From an uncultured Sphingomonas sp. (lineage in GTDB: Bacteria > Pseudomonadota > Alphaproteobacteria > Sphingomonadales > Sphingomonadaceae), in NCBI GenBank assembly GCA_934555855.1, contig CAKTFL010000187.1, positions 1 to 5,087 on the forward strand: 5,087 bases of DNA, in the 5' to 3' direction. Below, one piece after another: positions 1 through 5,087 of the stretch (position 1 is the stretch's first letter; each line of letters opens with the position of its first letter). The notes below the pieces were generated by a model. It worked only from the letters and a program-made list of their open reading frames with translations, did no database searches and was not told the origin of the DNA. The translations under genes were made by a program, and so were the position numbers.

Positions 1-350
1 GCGACCATCTGCTTCAGCACCTTTTGCAGCAGATAGGTGGTGCCGACCACGTTGGTGTCGATCACGTGCCGCCAGTCGGCCGCATCCTGGTCAAGGAACG
101 CGCGGCCGAGCCCGTGGCCGGCATTGGCGCAGAGCAGGTCGATCTGGCGTCCGCCGGCCGCGCCGAGCAACTGGTCGACCCCGTCAAAGGTCGACAGGTC
201 GGCCTCCAGCGTCTGCGCGCCGGCGGGCACTTCGGTAAAGGGCGTGTCGGCGACCAGCAGCAGGTCATATCCGTCCTGCGCCGCCAACTTGGCGAGTTCC
301 AGTCCGATGCCGGTGGAGGAGCCGGTCACGATCGCGAATTTGTCAGCCAT
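1..350 (-). CDS. SDR family NAD(P)-dependent oxidoreductase, partial (C-terminus beyond window)
   Basis: I translated about 116 N-terminal residues by hand; the frame stays open to the window edge. They form the first half of a Rossmann-fold short-chain dehydrogenase. The cofactor loop TGSSTGIG is at residues 9-16 (the TGxxxGxG signature), an ADLS segment is near residue 50 where classical SDRs contact adenine, and there is a CANAGHG stretch (the NAG motif) and a DTNVVGT stretch carrying the structural Asn. The YxxxK catalytic pair lies outside the window. Two in-frame ATGs are possible, at 356 and 350. An AAAGGA ribosome binding site (365-360) is 3 bases from the first and 9 from the second, so I prefer 350. 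It is the third gene of a minus-strand operon, 19 bases after the zinc dehydrogenase stop. The substrate cannot be told; a cytoplasmic oxidoreductase acting on a carbonyl or alcohol is the family expectation. Confidence 0.9.
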   Translation of the reverse strand, partial: MADKFAIVTGSSTGIGLELAKLAAQDGYDLLLVADTPFTEVPAGAQTLEADLSTFDGVDQLLGAAGGRQIDLLCANAGHGLGRAFLDQDAADWRHVIDTNVVGTTYLLQKVLKQMV

Positions 351-369
351 TGTCATTGATCCTTTCGTA

Positions 370-1557
370 TCAGGCCGCAGCCTGCATCCCCGGCTTCAGT
401 ACGATCTTGGTCACCTCGTTCTGCCGGTCGTGGAACATCTTGTAGCCCTCCGGTGCCTGTTCGAGCGGCATCCGGTGGGAGATCAGAAAGGTGGTATCGA
501 TCTTGTCTTCCATGATCGCGTTGAGCAGCGCGGGCATGTAGTGCTGGACATGGGTCTGGCCAGTCTTGAGCGTCAGGCCCTTTTCCATGAACGCGCCGAG
601 CGGGAACTTGTCGACGAAACCGCCATACACGGCCGGCATCGACACCCGCCCGCCTTTGCGGCACGCGATGATTGCCTGGCGCAGGGCATGGATGCGGTCG
701 GTACCGAGGAAGGTCGACGCCTTGATCTGGTCGATGACATTGTCGACGAACAGGCCGTGCGCCTCCAAGCCGACGGCGTCGATCACCGCGTCTGGACCGA
801 TCCCGCCGGTCATCTCCATCAGCGCCTCATAGGTCGACGATTCCTCGAAGTTGATCGTCTCGGCACCGAACTTCTTCGCCAGCTCCAGACGGCGCGGGAA
901 GTGGTCGATCGCGATGACCCGCGCCGCGCCCATCAGGAACGCCGACTGGACCGCGAACAGCCCGACCGGGCCGCAACCCCAGACCGCAACGGTGTCGCCG
1001 GGCTCGATCTCCGCATATTCGGCCGCCTGCCAGCCGGTGGGCAGAATGTCCGACAGGAACAGCACCTTGTCGTCGTCCACCCCGTCCGGGACGACGATCG
1101 GACCGACATCGCTGAACGGCACGCGGACATATTCCGCCTGGCCACCAGCATAGCCGCCGGTCATGTGGCTGTAGCCGAACAGCCCCGCCATCTCATGGCC
1201 ATAGGGCTGGCGGGCAATGTCCTGATTGTCGGCGGGCAGACCATTGGGGCAAGCCGAATACTGGTGCTTGTTGCAATGGTAGCAGCTGCCGCAGGAGATG
1301 GTGAACGGCACCACCACCCGCTGCCCCTTTTTCAGGGTCGACTTCGGCCCGACCTCGACCACCTCGCCCATGAACTCGTGGCCCAGAATGTCGCCCGACT
1401 GCATGGTCGGGATGAAATGGTCGTACAGGTGGAGGTCCGATCCGCAGATCGCCGTCGAGGTAACCTTGATCACCGCATCGCGCGGATTGACGATCTCGGG
1501 ATCGGGCACCGTGTCCATGCGGACGTCGTGCTTGCCGTGCCAGGTGAGCGCGCGCAT
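370..1557 (-). CDS. Zinc-dependent alcohol dehydrogenase, formaldehyde dehydrogenase-like branch
   Basis: This 395-residue medium-chain dehydrogenase probably oxidises an alcohol or aldehyde with NAD+. The N-terminal catalytic domain has the zinc ligand region ICGSDLH (Cys38) and GHEFMG (His60, Glu61), with Asp170 in LSDILPTGW as the likely further ligand. The structural zinc lobe has four cysteines at 89, 92, 95 and 103. The Rossmann domain carries GCGPVG at 194-199, and Asp218 at the end of the second strand suggests NAD+ over NADP+. The length (about 390-400) and the [10 protein letters not shown] region resemble Pseudomonas putida glutathione-independent formaldehyde dehydrogenase and its unnamed relatives, so the exact substrate is uncertain. 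The start codon shares one base with the upstream stop (TGATG), which suggests translational coupling, and AAGGAAGG lies 6 bases before the ATG. The SDR gene follows. Family is sure; the specific reaction is inference. Confidence 0.95.
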   Translation of the reverse strand: MRALTWHGKHDVRMDTVPDPEIVNPRDAVIKVTSTAICGSDLHLYDHFIPTMQSGDILGHEFMGEVVEVGPKSTLKKGQRVVVPFTISCGSCYHCNKHQYSACPNGLPADNQDIARQPYGHEMAGLFGYSHMTGGYAGGQAEYVRVPFSDVGPIVVPDGVDDDKVLFLSDILPTGWQAAEYAEIEPGDTVAVWGCGPVGLFAVQSAFLMGAARVIAIDHFPRRLELAKKFGAETINFEESSTYEALMEMTGGIGPDAVIDAVGLEAHGLFVDNVIDQIKASTFLGTDRIHALRQAIIACRKGGRVSMPAVYGGFVDKFPLGAFMEKGLTLKTGQTHVQHYMPALLNAIMEDKIDTTFLISHRMPLEQAPEGYKMFHDRQNEVTKIVLKPGMQAAA

Positions 1558-2144
1558 CAGATGCCTTCCTTTTCGAACTGGGCCTTGTTCACGGCCGGGG
1601 TAGCGATCTCGCCCGTTTCCATTAGCTGCTTGAACCGATTAAGGTCGCGGCGGGCCTGGATGCCGGGTTCGCGCTGGAACATCTTGGCGATGACCTTGCC
1701 GACCATGCCGCCGGGCGGATCATAGAGGATGGTGGCCGTCACCACCGTGCCGCGGCCCTCGACCGGCTTGAACTCGATCCGGCCGGAATTGGGCACGTCC
1801 GCGCCCGGCTCGCTGGTCCAGGCGATCAGGCGACCGTCCTGTTCCTCCGTGACGCGCGCGTCCCATTCGACATGGCCGCCGAGCGGCGCCTTCACCACCC
1901 AATGCGACACCCGATCATCGCGCACGTCGATGCGATCGACATTCTCCATGAAGCGGGGCAGGTTCGAGAAGTCACGAAAGAAAGCGTAAAGCTCGTCGGC
2001 CGGCTTGTTGATCGTGACCGAGCGGCCGAGGATGGCAGTCCCCTGGGCCTCGCGGATCGTGCCGGCAGCAGCCTCCACCGCAGCCGCCCCTTGTTTGGAG
2101 GCGGTCAGCGGCGCGTCGTCGCATGTATCTTTTCTGTCTGTCAT
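1557..2144 (-). CDS. SRPBCC family protein (polyketide cyclase/dehydrase-like, COG5637 type)
   Basis: This 195-residue soluble protein has no signal peptide or membrane segment. Residues 1-36 are a polar, Ala-rich and probably flexible lead. Residues 38-178 form a START/Bet v 1-like helix-grip domain. Recognisable stretches are [18 protein letters not shown] (42-59), [19 protein letters not shown] (80-89), [10 protein letters not shown], a GADVPNSG segment (114-121), YDPPGG (141-146) and [11 protein letters not shown] (170-180). These fit the COG5637/Polyketide_cyc2 group, whose members are thought to hold a hydrophobic ligand in an internal cavity; no catalytic residue can be assigned. The ATG at 2144 has AGGGA 8 bases upstream (2157-2153). 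It is the first gene of the operon with the zinc dehydrogenase and SDR, behind a candidate EcfG-type promoter. A role in binding a hydrophobic compound handled by the two oxidoreductases is possible but is inference. Confidence 0.9.
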   Translation of the reverse strand: MTDRKDTCDDAPLTASKQGAAAVEAAAGTIREAQGTAILGRSVTINKPADELYAFFRDFSNLPRFMENVDRIDVRDDRVSHWVVKAPLGGHVEWDARVTEEQDGRLIAWTSEPGADVPNSGRIEFKPVEGRGTVVTATILYDPPGGMVGKVIAKMFQREPGIQARRDLNRFKQLMETGEIATPAVNKAQFEKEGI

Positions 2145-2168
2145 CAGCGTCGTCCCTGGCTGCGAGCC

Positions 2169-2178
2169 CGGTTAACCG
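2169..2178. repeat. 10-bp perfect palindrome CGGTTAACCG over the putative -10
   Basis: CGGTTAACCG reads the same on both strands and ends at the flanking bases, which do not pair. It covers the GGTT -10 element of the candidate stress promoter, so it could be an operator half of a repressor or simply chance. No second copy was noticed in the window. Confidence 0.35.
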
Positions 2179-2198
2179 ACGATGGCGGGAGCCGTTCC
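2174..2198 (-). promoter_or_regulatory. Candidate EcfG-type general stress promoter
   Basis: On the minus strand GGAAC (2198-2194) is followed by a 16-base spacer and GGTT (2177-2174). The alphaproteobacterial EcfG/SigT promoter consensus is GGAAC-N16/17-CGTT, so the -35 is exact and the -10 differs at one base. Transcription would start near 2166, about 9 bases before the AGGGA ribosome binding site of the SRPBCC gene, which is a realistic short leader. No better sigma-70 promoter was seen between the tRNA and this gene. It would drive the SRPBCC, dehydrogenase and SDR genes. Short motifs can occur by chance, hence moderate confidence. Confidence 0.55.
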
Positions 2199-2297
2199 AG
2201 CCGTTACGGATGCGTCACGGCCGGAAGAGCACGTGCGGCGGCAGCCCGCTCGAACCGAACGGCAGCGCGTAAACCGGGATCATGCAGGACGAAGGAT

Positions 2298-2383
2298 TGG
2301 TGGAAGGGACTGGATTCGAACCAGTGTACGCTCACGCGGGCAGATTTACAGTCTGCTGCCTTTAACCACTCGGCCACCCTTCC
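2298..2383 (-). tRNA. tRNA-Tyr (anticodon GUA)
   Basis: The 86-base minus-strand cloverleaf is complete. Acceptor arm GGAAGGG (2383-2377) pairs perfectly with CCCTTCC, followed by discriminator A (2301) and an encoded CCA (2300-2298). The D arm begins GCCGAGTGGTTAAAGGC. The anticodon stem GCAGA/TCTGC closes a CTGTAAA loop with anticodon GTA at 2349-2347, which reads UAU and UAC. A long variable arm (GCG-TGAG-CGT type) marks the class II shape typical of bacterial tRNA-Tyr. The T arm ACTGG-TTCGAAT-CCAGT is perfect. The gene stands alone with its own promoter and is divergent from rlmB. No T-rich terminator hairpin was found downstream, up to the SRPBCC promoter. Confidence 0.98.
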
Positions 2384-2411
2384 GGGGTGTCGCCTCATCG
2401 GGCGAGCGGCG

Positions 2412-2441
2412 CCTCTAGGCGAAGGGACAAGCGCCTGTCAA
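2412..2441 (-). promoter_or_regulatory. Sigma-70 type promoter of tRNA-Tyr
   Basis: Reading the minus strand, TTGACA (2441-2436) is an exact -35 hexamer. An 18-base spacer separates it from TAGAGG (2417-2412), a weak -10 that keeps the TA start. The start of transcription would fall near 2405, giving a leader of about 20 bases before the mature tRNA end at 2383. The bases after the -10 are G+C only for a stretch (CGCCG...), the GC-rich discriminator usual for stringently controlled stable RNA promoters. A 5-bp inverted repeat (AGGCG ... CGCCT) lies in the spacer and is probably incidental. Confidence 0.7.
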
Positions 2442-2571
2442 CGGACACCCTTGCCGGAATGTCGCCCGGCGCATAGCAGCGGCGATCGTCTCGCCCGGGA
2501 GTTTCCATGTACCGCCTGCCCTTTCTTGTCGCCCCGCCATCCCTGCCCACCCCGTGCGAGGGCGGAAACTG

Positions 2572-3321
2572 ATGGCCCGGCGCGGACACCGACCGTCCCA
2601 GGGGAGCGCCAGCCGCCCCCGCTTCTGGGGCCGTCACGCAGTCACGGCGGCGCTCGCCAATCCCGAGCGGACGGTACGCAAGGTCTGGGCGACACGTGAG
2701 GCGCTGGCGGGAATTGTCCTGCCGGACACCATTCCGGTCACCTATGCCGACGTCGCCGATCTCGGCCGACTCGTGCCGGCCGACGCACCGCACCAGGGGC
2801 TGGTGGCCGAGGTGGACCCGCTGGAGGATATCTGGCTGGGCGATCTGCTGGCGCAGGGTGCGGACGAGATGCGGCCGCTGGTGGTGCTGGATCAGGTGAC
2901 GGACCCGCACAATGTCGGCGCCATCCTGCGCTCCGCCGCGGCCTTCGATGCGCTGGGCATCGTGACGCAGGACCGCCACGCACCCCCCGAAAGCGGCACG
3001 GTGGCCCGCTCCGCGTCGGGCGCGCTGGAAACGGTGCCCTGGGTCCGCGTCGTCAACCTGTCGCGCGCGCTGGACGAGATCGCCGAGGCGGGCTTCTGGC
3101 GCATCGGCCTGACCGGCCATGCCGACCAGACGCTGTCAGACGCGCTGGGCAATGGCCGCCGCTTCGCCATCGTGCTCGGCGCGGAGGGAGAAGGGATGCG
3201 CCAGAACACCGAGGCGCATTGCGACGAGCTGGCCAGGCTGCCGATCAGCGGCAAGGTGGAAAGCCTGAACGTGTCCAACGCTGCCGCCATCGCGCTGTAC
3301 GCGGTCACCGCCCACGGCTGA
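2572..3321 (+). CDS. rlmB: 23S rRNA (guanosine-2'-O)-methyltransferase RlmB (TrmH/SpoU family)
   Basis: This cytoplasmic SPOUT methyltransferase uses S-adenosylmethionine. The E. coli homologue methylates the ribose of G2251 in the P-loop of 23S rRNA. From the ATG at 2572 it is 249 residues, the normal size. After a basic N-terminus, FWGRHAVTAAL (18-28) begins the small RNA-binding substrate domain. The three knot motifs follow: DPHNVGAILRSA (111-122, motif 1 with the catalytic Arg120), VLGAEGEGM (201-209, motif 2) and LPISGKVESLNVSNAAAIALY (223-243, motif 3; cofactor loop). An in-frame GTG at 2554 would add six residues but has no ribosome binding site. GAGGG (2558-2562) is 9 bases before the chosen ATG. 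It is divergent from tRNA-Tyr, and a weak TTGCCG/ATAGCA pair near 2451-2478 could be its promoter. A tRNA-specific SpoU paralogue is the only real alternative. Confidence 0.93.
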   Translation: MARRGHRPSQGSASRPRFWGRHAVTAALANPERTVRKVWATREALAGIVLPDTIPVTYADVADLGRLVPADAPHQGLVAEVDPLEDIWLGDLLAQGADEMRPLVVLDQVTDPHNVGAILRSAAAFDALGIVTQDRHAPPESGTVARSASGALETVPWVRVVNLSRALDEIAEAGFWRIGLTGHADQTLSDALGNGRRFAIVLGAEGEGMRQNTEAHCDELARLPISGKVESLNVSNAAAIALYAVTAHG

Positions 3322-3368
3322 CGCAGCGCAAAGCCGCGCGACCTGCCCGCCAGACACCCCTGTGGATT

Positions 3369-3412
3369 CTACGTAGTTTTCTGCCGAATCCGACGCTATC
3401 GTACGATCCGAC
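3369..3412. promoter_or_regulatory. Palindromes and direct repeat upstream of the GAF gene
   Basis: The 143-base gap between rlmB and the GAF gene holds an 8-bp palindrome CTACGTAG (3369-3376), a 10-bp palindrome ATCGTACGAT (3398-3407) and a 7-bp direct repeat ATCCGAC at 3388-3394 and 3406-3412, 18 bp apart. The repeats flank and partly overlap the second palindrome. The arrangement suits a regulator binding site. A TATCGT -10-like hexamer (3397-3402) overlaps it, but no convincing -35 is visible, so the promoter is not assigned. Nothing resembling a rho-independent terminator for rlmB is seen here. Confidence 0.35.
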
Positions 3413-3464
3413 ATAGGACGACTGCCCCGGCGCCATCGGAGAGCAGAAGGCGAAGGGGAAATAG

Positions 3465-3986
3465 ATGGGACTGACGCTGTATCAGCCGGCGCCTGTGCCG
3501 CCGAACGAAAACGAGCGGGAACGGGCCGTGGAGGCGTCAGGCGCAGCAAGGGTCCGCGAGGATGGCATCCTGCAGGATCTGGTGGAAAGGGCTCGGTCGC
3601 AGTTTGGCACCGCCATGGCCGCCATTTCCATCGTCCAGTCGGATTGGCAGTTCCTGATTGCCGCAACGGGCCTGCCGGGCGGCGCCTATAGCCGGCGCAC
3701 ATCCTTTTGCGGTCATGCCATCGCCGAAGAAGGGGAGGTCTTCTGCGTACCCGACGCGTTGGAGGACCCGCGCTTTGCCGGCAACCCGGCCATTGTCGAA
3801 CAGCATCTCGTCCGCTTCTATGCGGCCGCCAAGGTGAAGGACGATCAGGACATGCCGCTGGGCACGCTGTGCGTTTTCGACCCGAAGCCGCGAACATGTT
3901 CGTCGGATCAGGAAGACGTGCTGCTGGTCCAACTGGCGCACGAGGTGTCCGAGCGGTTGCAGGTGCTCGCCGGGCGAAGCACCTGA
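3465..3986 (+). CDS. Stand-alone GAF domain protein
   Basis: This 173-residue soluble protein is essentially one GAF domain (about residues 35-168) with no kinase, GGDEF, phosphatase or DNA-binding domain. The domain type is the one often found at the N-terminus of bacterial sensor histidine kinases. SFCGHAI (80-86) is followed by VPDALEDPRFAGNP (95-108), RFYA (117-120) and LGTLCVFD (132-139). The usual GxPL turn after FYA is replaced by AAKVKDD, so the pocket may differ. Cysteines are at 82, 94, 136 and 145; they lack the arrangement known for free-methionine sulfoxide reductase, so I do not call that. A ligand- or redox-sensing role is family expectation only. ATG 3465 has AAGGGG (3453-3458) 6 bases upstream. 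The gene converges on the ferredoxin gene (22 bases between stops) and probably has its own promoter. Confidence 0.88.
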   Translation: MGLTLYQPAPVPPNENERERAVEASGAARVREDGILQDLVERARSQFGTAMAAISIVQSDWQFLIAATGLPGGAYSRRTSFCGHAIAEEGEVFCVPDALEDPRFAGNPAIVEQHLVRFYAAAKVKDDQDMPLGTLCVFDPKPRTCSSDQEDVLLVQLAHEVSERLQVLAGRST

Positions 3987-4001
3987 ACCGCCGGCCCGGC
4001 G
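3961..4001. terminator. Hairpins between convergent GAF and ferredoxin genes
   Basis: AGGTGC (3961-3966) pairs with GCACCT (3979-3984), and the inner TCGC/GCGA extends the stem to ten pairs with one bulged A and a CGG loop. The stem covers the last GAF codons just before its TGA. A second GC-rich inverted repeat, CGCCGG-C-CCGGCG, follows at 3989-4001. Neither strand has a T tract after the stems, so this is not a classic intrinsic terminator. A bidirectional stop for two convergent transcripts is plausible because only 22 bases separate their stop codons. Confidence 0.4.
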
Positions 4002-4008
4002 CGGAAGG

Positions 4009-4326
4009 TCAGTCGTCCGCGCCGATGGTGATCCGCGCGCCGTCGAGCGCTGCGGTCACCGGCACCTGACAGGACAGGCGGCTGGTCTCGTCGCGGTCGT
4101 CGACCGAGTCGAGCAGGTCGTCCTCGTCAGCGCTCATCGCAGGCAGCCGGTCGAGATACTCCGGGTCGATATGGACATGGCACGTCGCGCATGAACAGTT
4201 GCCGCCGCACAGCGCCAATATCTCGTCGATGCCGCCCTCGCGAATCGCCTCCATCACCGACAGACCGGCTTCCGCCTCGATCGCCCGTTCTTCCCCCTCG
4301 CGTGTGACGACGATAAGCTGCGGCAT
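4009..4326 (-). CDS. [2Fe-2S] ferredoxin, adrenodoxin/putidaredoxin type
   Basis: This 105-residue electron carrier matches the typical length of the family. The cluster ligands have the adrenodoxin-type pattern: Cys40-x5-Cys46-x2-Cys49 in LCGGNCSCATCHVH, then Cys86 in SCQVPV. Cys44 is an extra, non-ligand cysteine also common in this group. The acidic stretch SADEDDLLDSVDDRDETSR (65-83) is the usual docking surface for ferredoxin reductases and cytochrome P450s. No P450, reductase or oxygenase lies in the window, so the partner is unknown. The assembly-type ferredoxin Fdx of isc loci has similar motifs but would sit with isc genes, which are absent. AGGAG (4339-4335) is 8 bases from the ATG, and a 12-bp palindrome overlaps it. 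The gene is divergent from the glycosylase gene. Confidence 0.95.
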   Translation of the reverse strand: MPQLIVVTREGEERAIEAEAGLSVMEAIREGGIDEILALCGGNCSCATCHVHIDPEYLDRLPAMSADEDDLLDSVDDRDETSRLSCQVPVTAALDGARITIGADD

Positions 4327-4336
4327 GAACCAAACT

Positions 4337-4348
4337 CCTGAATTCAGG
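4337..4348. repeat. 12-bp perfect palindrome CCTGAATTCAGG
   Basis: CCTGAATTCAGG is a perfect palindrome in the 72-base gap between the ferredoxin and glycosylase genes. Its left three bases are part of the ferredoxin AGGAG ribosome binding site. It could bind a dimeric regulator of either gene, or form a small RNA hairpin (4-bp stem, AAUU loop) that touches the ribosome binding site. No clear promoter could be placed in the gap for either gene. Confidence 0.4.
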
Positions 4349-4398
4349 CGCTCCCCTGCCGTGCAAGCGCGGCGCGATCAAGAGCGGGCGGCACCGGC

Positions 4399-5034
4399 AT
4401 GGGCCTGACCGCCGCACAATTGCGCCACGCGCTCGACGCGCTGGCCGCGATCGAGCCCGCCTTTGCGCGGGGCCTCGCCCGGGTCGGCTACCCCGCCCCG
4501 CGCCTGCGCGAGCGCGGCTACGCCACCCTGCTGCGGACAATCGTCGGGCAGCAGGTCAGCGTTCATGCCGCGAACGCGGTCTGGCGAAAGCTGGAAGCGC
4601 TTGTCGGCAACCCTAGCGACCCCCATACCGTCGCCGCCGCCAGTGACGAGACGCTCCGCGCGGCGGGCCTGTCGCGGCAGAAGGCAGGGTACGCCCGCAG
4701 TCTTGCCGAAGAGGTGACGAGCGGCCGGCTCGATTTCGGCGCCCTGCCCGCCGACGATGAACAAGCAATCGCGCAACTGGTTCGGGTAAAGGGGATCGGG
4801 CGCTGGTCGGCGGAAATCTACCTGCTGTTTGCGGAGGGACGGCCCGATGTGTGGCCCGCCGGCGACCTGGCGGTGCAGATCGAACTCGGCCGGTTGCTCG
4901 GCCATGACGCCCGCCCGACCGAGAAGCAGACCCGCGCTCTTTCAGAGGCTTGGCGACCGCATCGCGGGGCGCTCGCGATCTTCGCCTGGCACCATTACGG
5001 CGCCGGCCCGGACATGGACGCCGCGCCTGTCTGA
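4399..5034 (+). CDS. alkA: DNA-3-methyladenine glycosylase II (AlkA-like, HhH-GPD family)
   Basis: This 211-residue base-excision repair enzyme removes alkylated purines such as 3-methyladenine from DNA. It is the short form, lacking the N-terminal AlkA_N domain of the 282-residue E. coli protein, as in many alphaproteobacteria; the symbol is therefore by homology. LLRTIVGQQVSVHAAN (44-59) is the conserved entry of the HhH-GPD domain. LVRVKGIGRWSAEIYLLF (127-144) contains the helix-hairpin-helix and the conserved Trp136. DVWPAGDLAVQ (150-160) carries the catalytic Asp at 156. No iron-sulfur cysteines are present, unlike Nth/MutY. The ATG at 4399 is the first in-frame start, and the ribosome binding site is weak (GGGCGG, 7 bases upstream). 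No Ada-type operator or promoter was recognised. It is divergent from the ferredoxin gene. Confidence 0.93.
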   Translation: MGLTAAQLRHALDALAAIEPAFARGLARVGYPAPRLRERGYATLLRTIVGQQVSVHAANAVWRKLEALVGNPSDPHTVAAASDETLRAAGLSRQKAGYARSLAEEVTSGRLDFGALPADDEQAIAQLVRVKGIGRWSAEIYLLFAEGRPDVWPAGDLAVQIELGRLLGHDARPTEKQTRALSEAWRPHRGALAIFAWHHYGAGPDMDAAPV

Positions 5035-5082
5035 CCGGCTGCATCCGCTCGGCCCCACGTGCGTTATGCAAGCGCAATGAAC

Positions 5083-5087
5083 AGGAG
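5083..5087 (+). promoter_or_regulatory. Possible ribosome binding site of a gene beyond the window
   Basis: The window ends in AACAGGAG, a good Shine-Dalgarno sequence on the plus strand. It lies about 50 bases after the glycosylase stop and has no start codon inside the window at a useful distance. A downstream plus-strand gene probably begins within about ten bases after the edge. Confidence 0.4.

Noticed and set aside
37..1725. 562-codon open frame on the plus strand opposite the dehydrogenase and SRPBCC genes
   Set aside because: It is rich in Arg, Asp, His and Val with no recognisable domain, lies antisense to two genes with clear family motifs, and is what high-GC third positions produce.
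2262..2297. Possible terminator downstream of tRNA-Tyr
   Set aside because: I could not form a stable stem followed by a T run on the minus strand; the apparent repeats are only 3-4 bases long.
2554..2571. GTG start six codons upstream for rlmB
   Set aside because: No Shine-Dalgarno sequence precedes it, whereas the ATG at 2572 has GAGGG at a suitable distance.
1872..2699. 275-codon plus-strand open frame
   Set aside because: It runs through the tRNA-Tyr gene, both putative promoters and the start of rlmB, and its translation is low-complexity Arg/Ala/Pro sequence.
2395..3120. 241-codon minus-strand open frame opposite rlmB
   Set aside because: Antisense to the conserved SPOUT motifs and overlapping the tRNA promoter; Arg/Gly/His-rich shadow sequence.
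3136..3897. 253-codon minus-strand open frame opposite rlmB and the GAF gene
   Set aside because: It crosses two well-supported genes and the gap between them, and has no domain-like pattern.
3465..3986. Free-methionine (R)-S-oxide reductase as identity of the GAF protein
   Set aside because: The motifs match the sensor-kinase type GAF and the cysteine layout does not resemble that enzyme family.

Overview
The window is GC-rich DNA that reads like the chromosome of an alphaproteobacterium, most likely a sphingomonad. I infer this from codon usage, the style of the protein families, a tRNA-Tyr with encoded CCA next to rlmB, and a candidate EcfG-type (GGAAC ... GTT) promoter. I see no insertion sequence, phage gene, CRISPR array or integration scar. 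The gene density and order look like ordinary core chromosome with one accessory-looking stress or redox operon.

Left part (1-2200, minus strand): a tightly packed operon is read right to left. It begins with an SRPBCC/polyketide-cyclase-like protein, continues with a 395-residue zinc-dependent dehydrogenase of the formaldehyde dehydrogenase-like branch, and ends with a short-chain dehydrogenase/reductase (SDR) cut by the window edge. The first two genes share one base (TGATG), and the SDR starts about 19 bases after the second. A GGAAC-N16-GGTT motif lies just upstream of the first gene, at the right distance for a start of transcription. It matches the promoter type of the general stress sigma factor EcfG.

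Middle (2298-3321): tRNA-Tyr(GUA) on the minus strand has its own consensus-like promoter (exact TTGACA). It is divergent from rlmB, the SPOUT-family 23S rRNA 2'-O-methyltransferase, on the plus strand. Both serve translation.

Right part (3322-5087): a stand-alone GAF-domain protein on the plus strand is preceded by a short region with a palindrome and a direct repeat. It converges on a [2Fe-2S] ferredoxin gene on the minus strand, and a strong hairpin sits at the junction. The ferredoxin gene is divergent from a short AlkA-type DNA-3-methyladenine glycosylase gene, with 72 bases between them and a 12-bp palindrome overlapping the ferredoxin ribosome binding site. A Shine-Dalgarno-like AGGAG at the very last bases suggests another plus-strand gene just outside the window.

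No clearly new system is visible. The best leads are the putative stress-controlled SRPBCC-dehydrogenase-SDR operon and the solitary GAF protein with its structured upstream region. The six-frame track also holds long antisense open frames, which I read as shadows of high-GC coding sequence.
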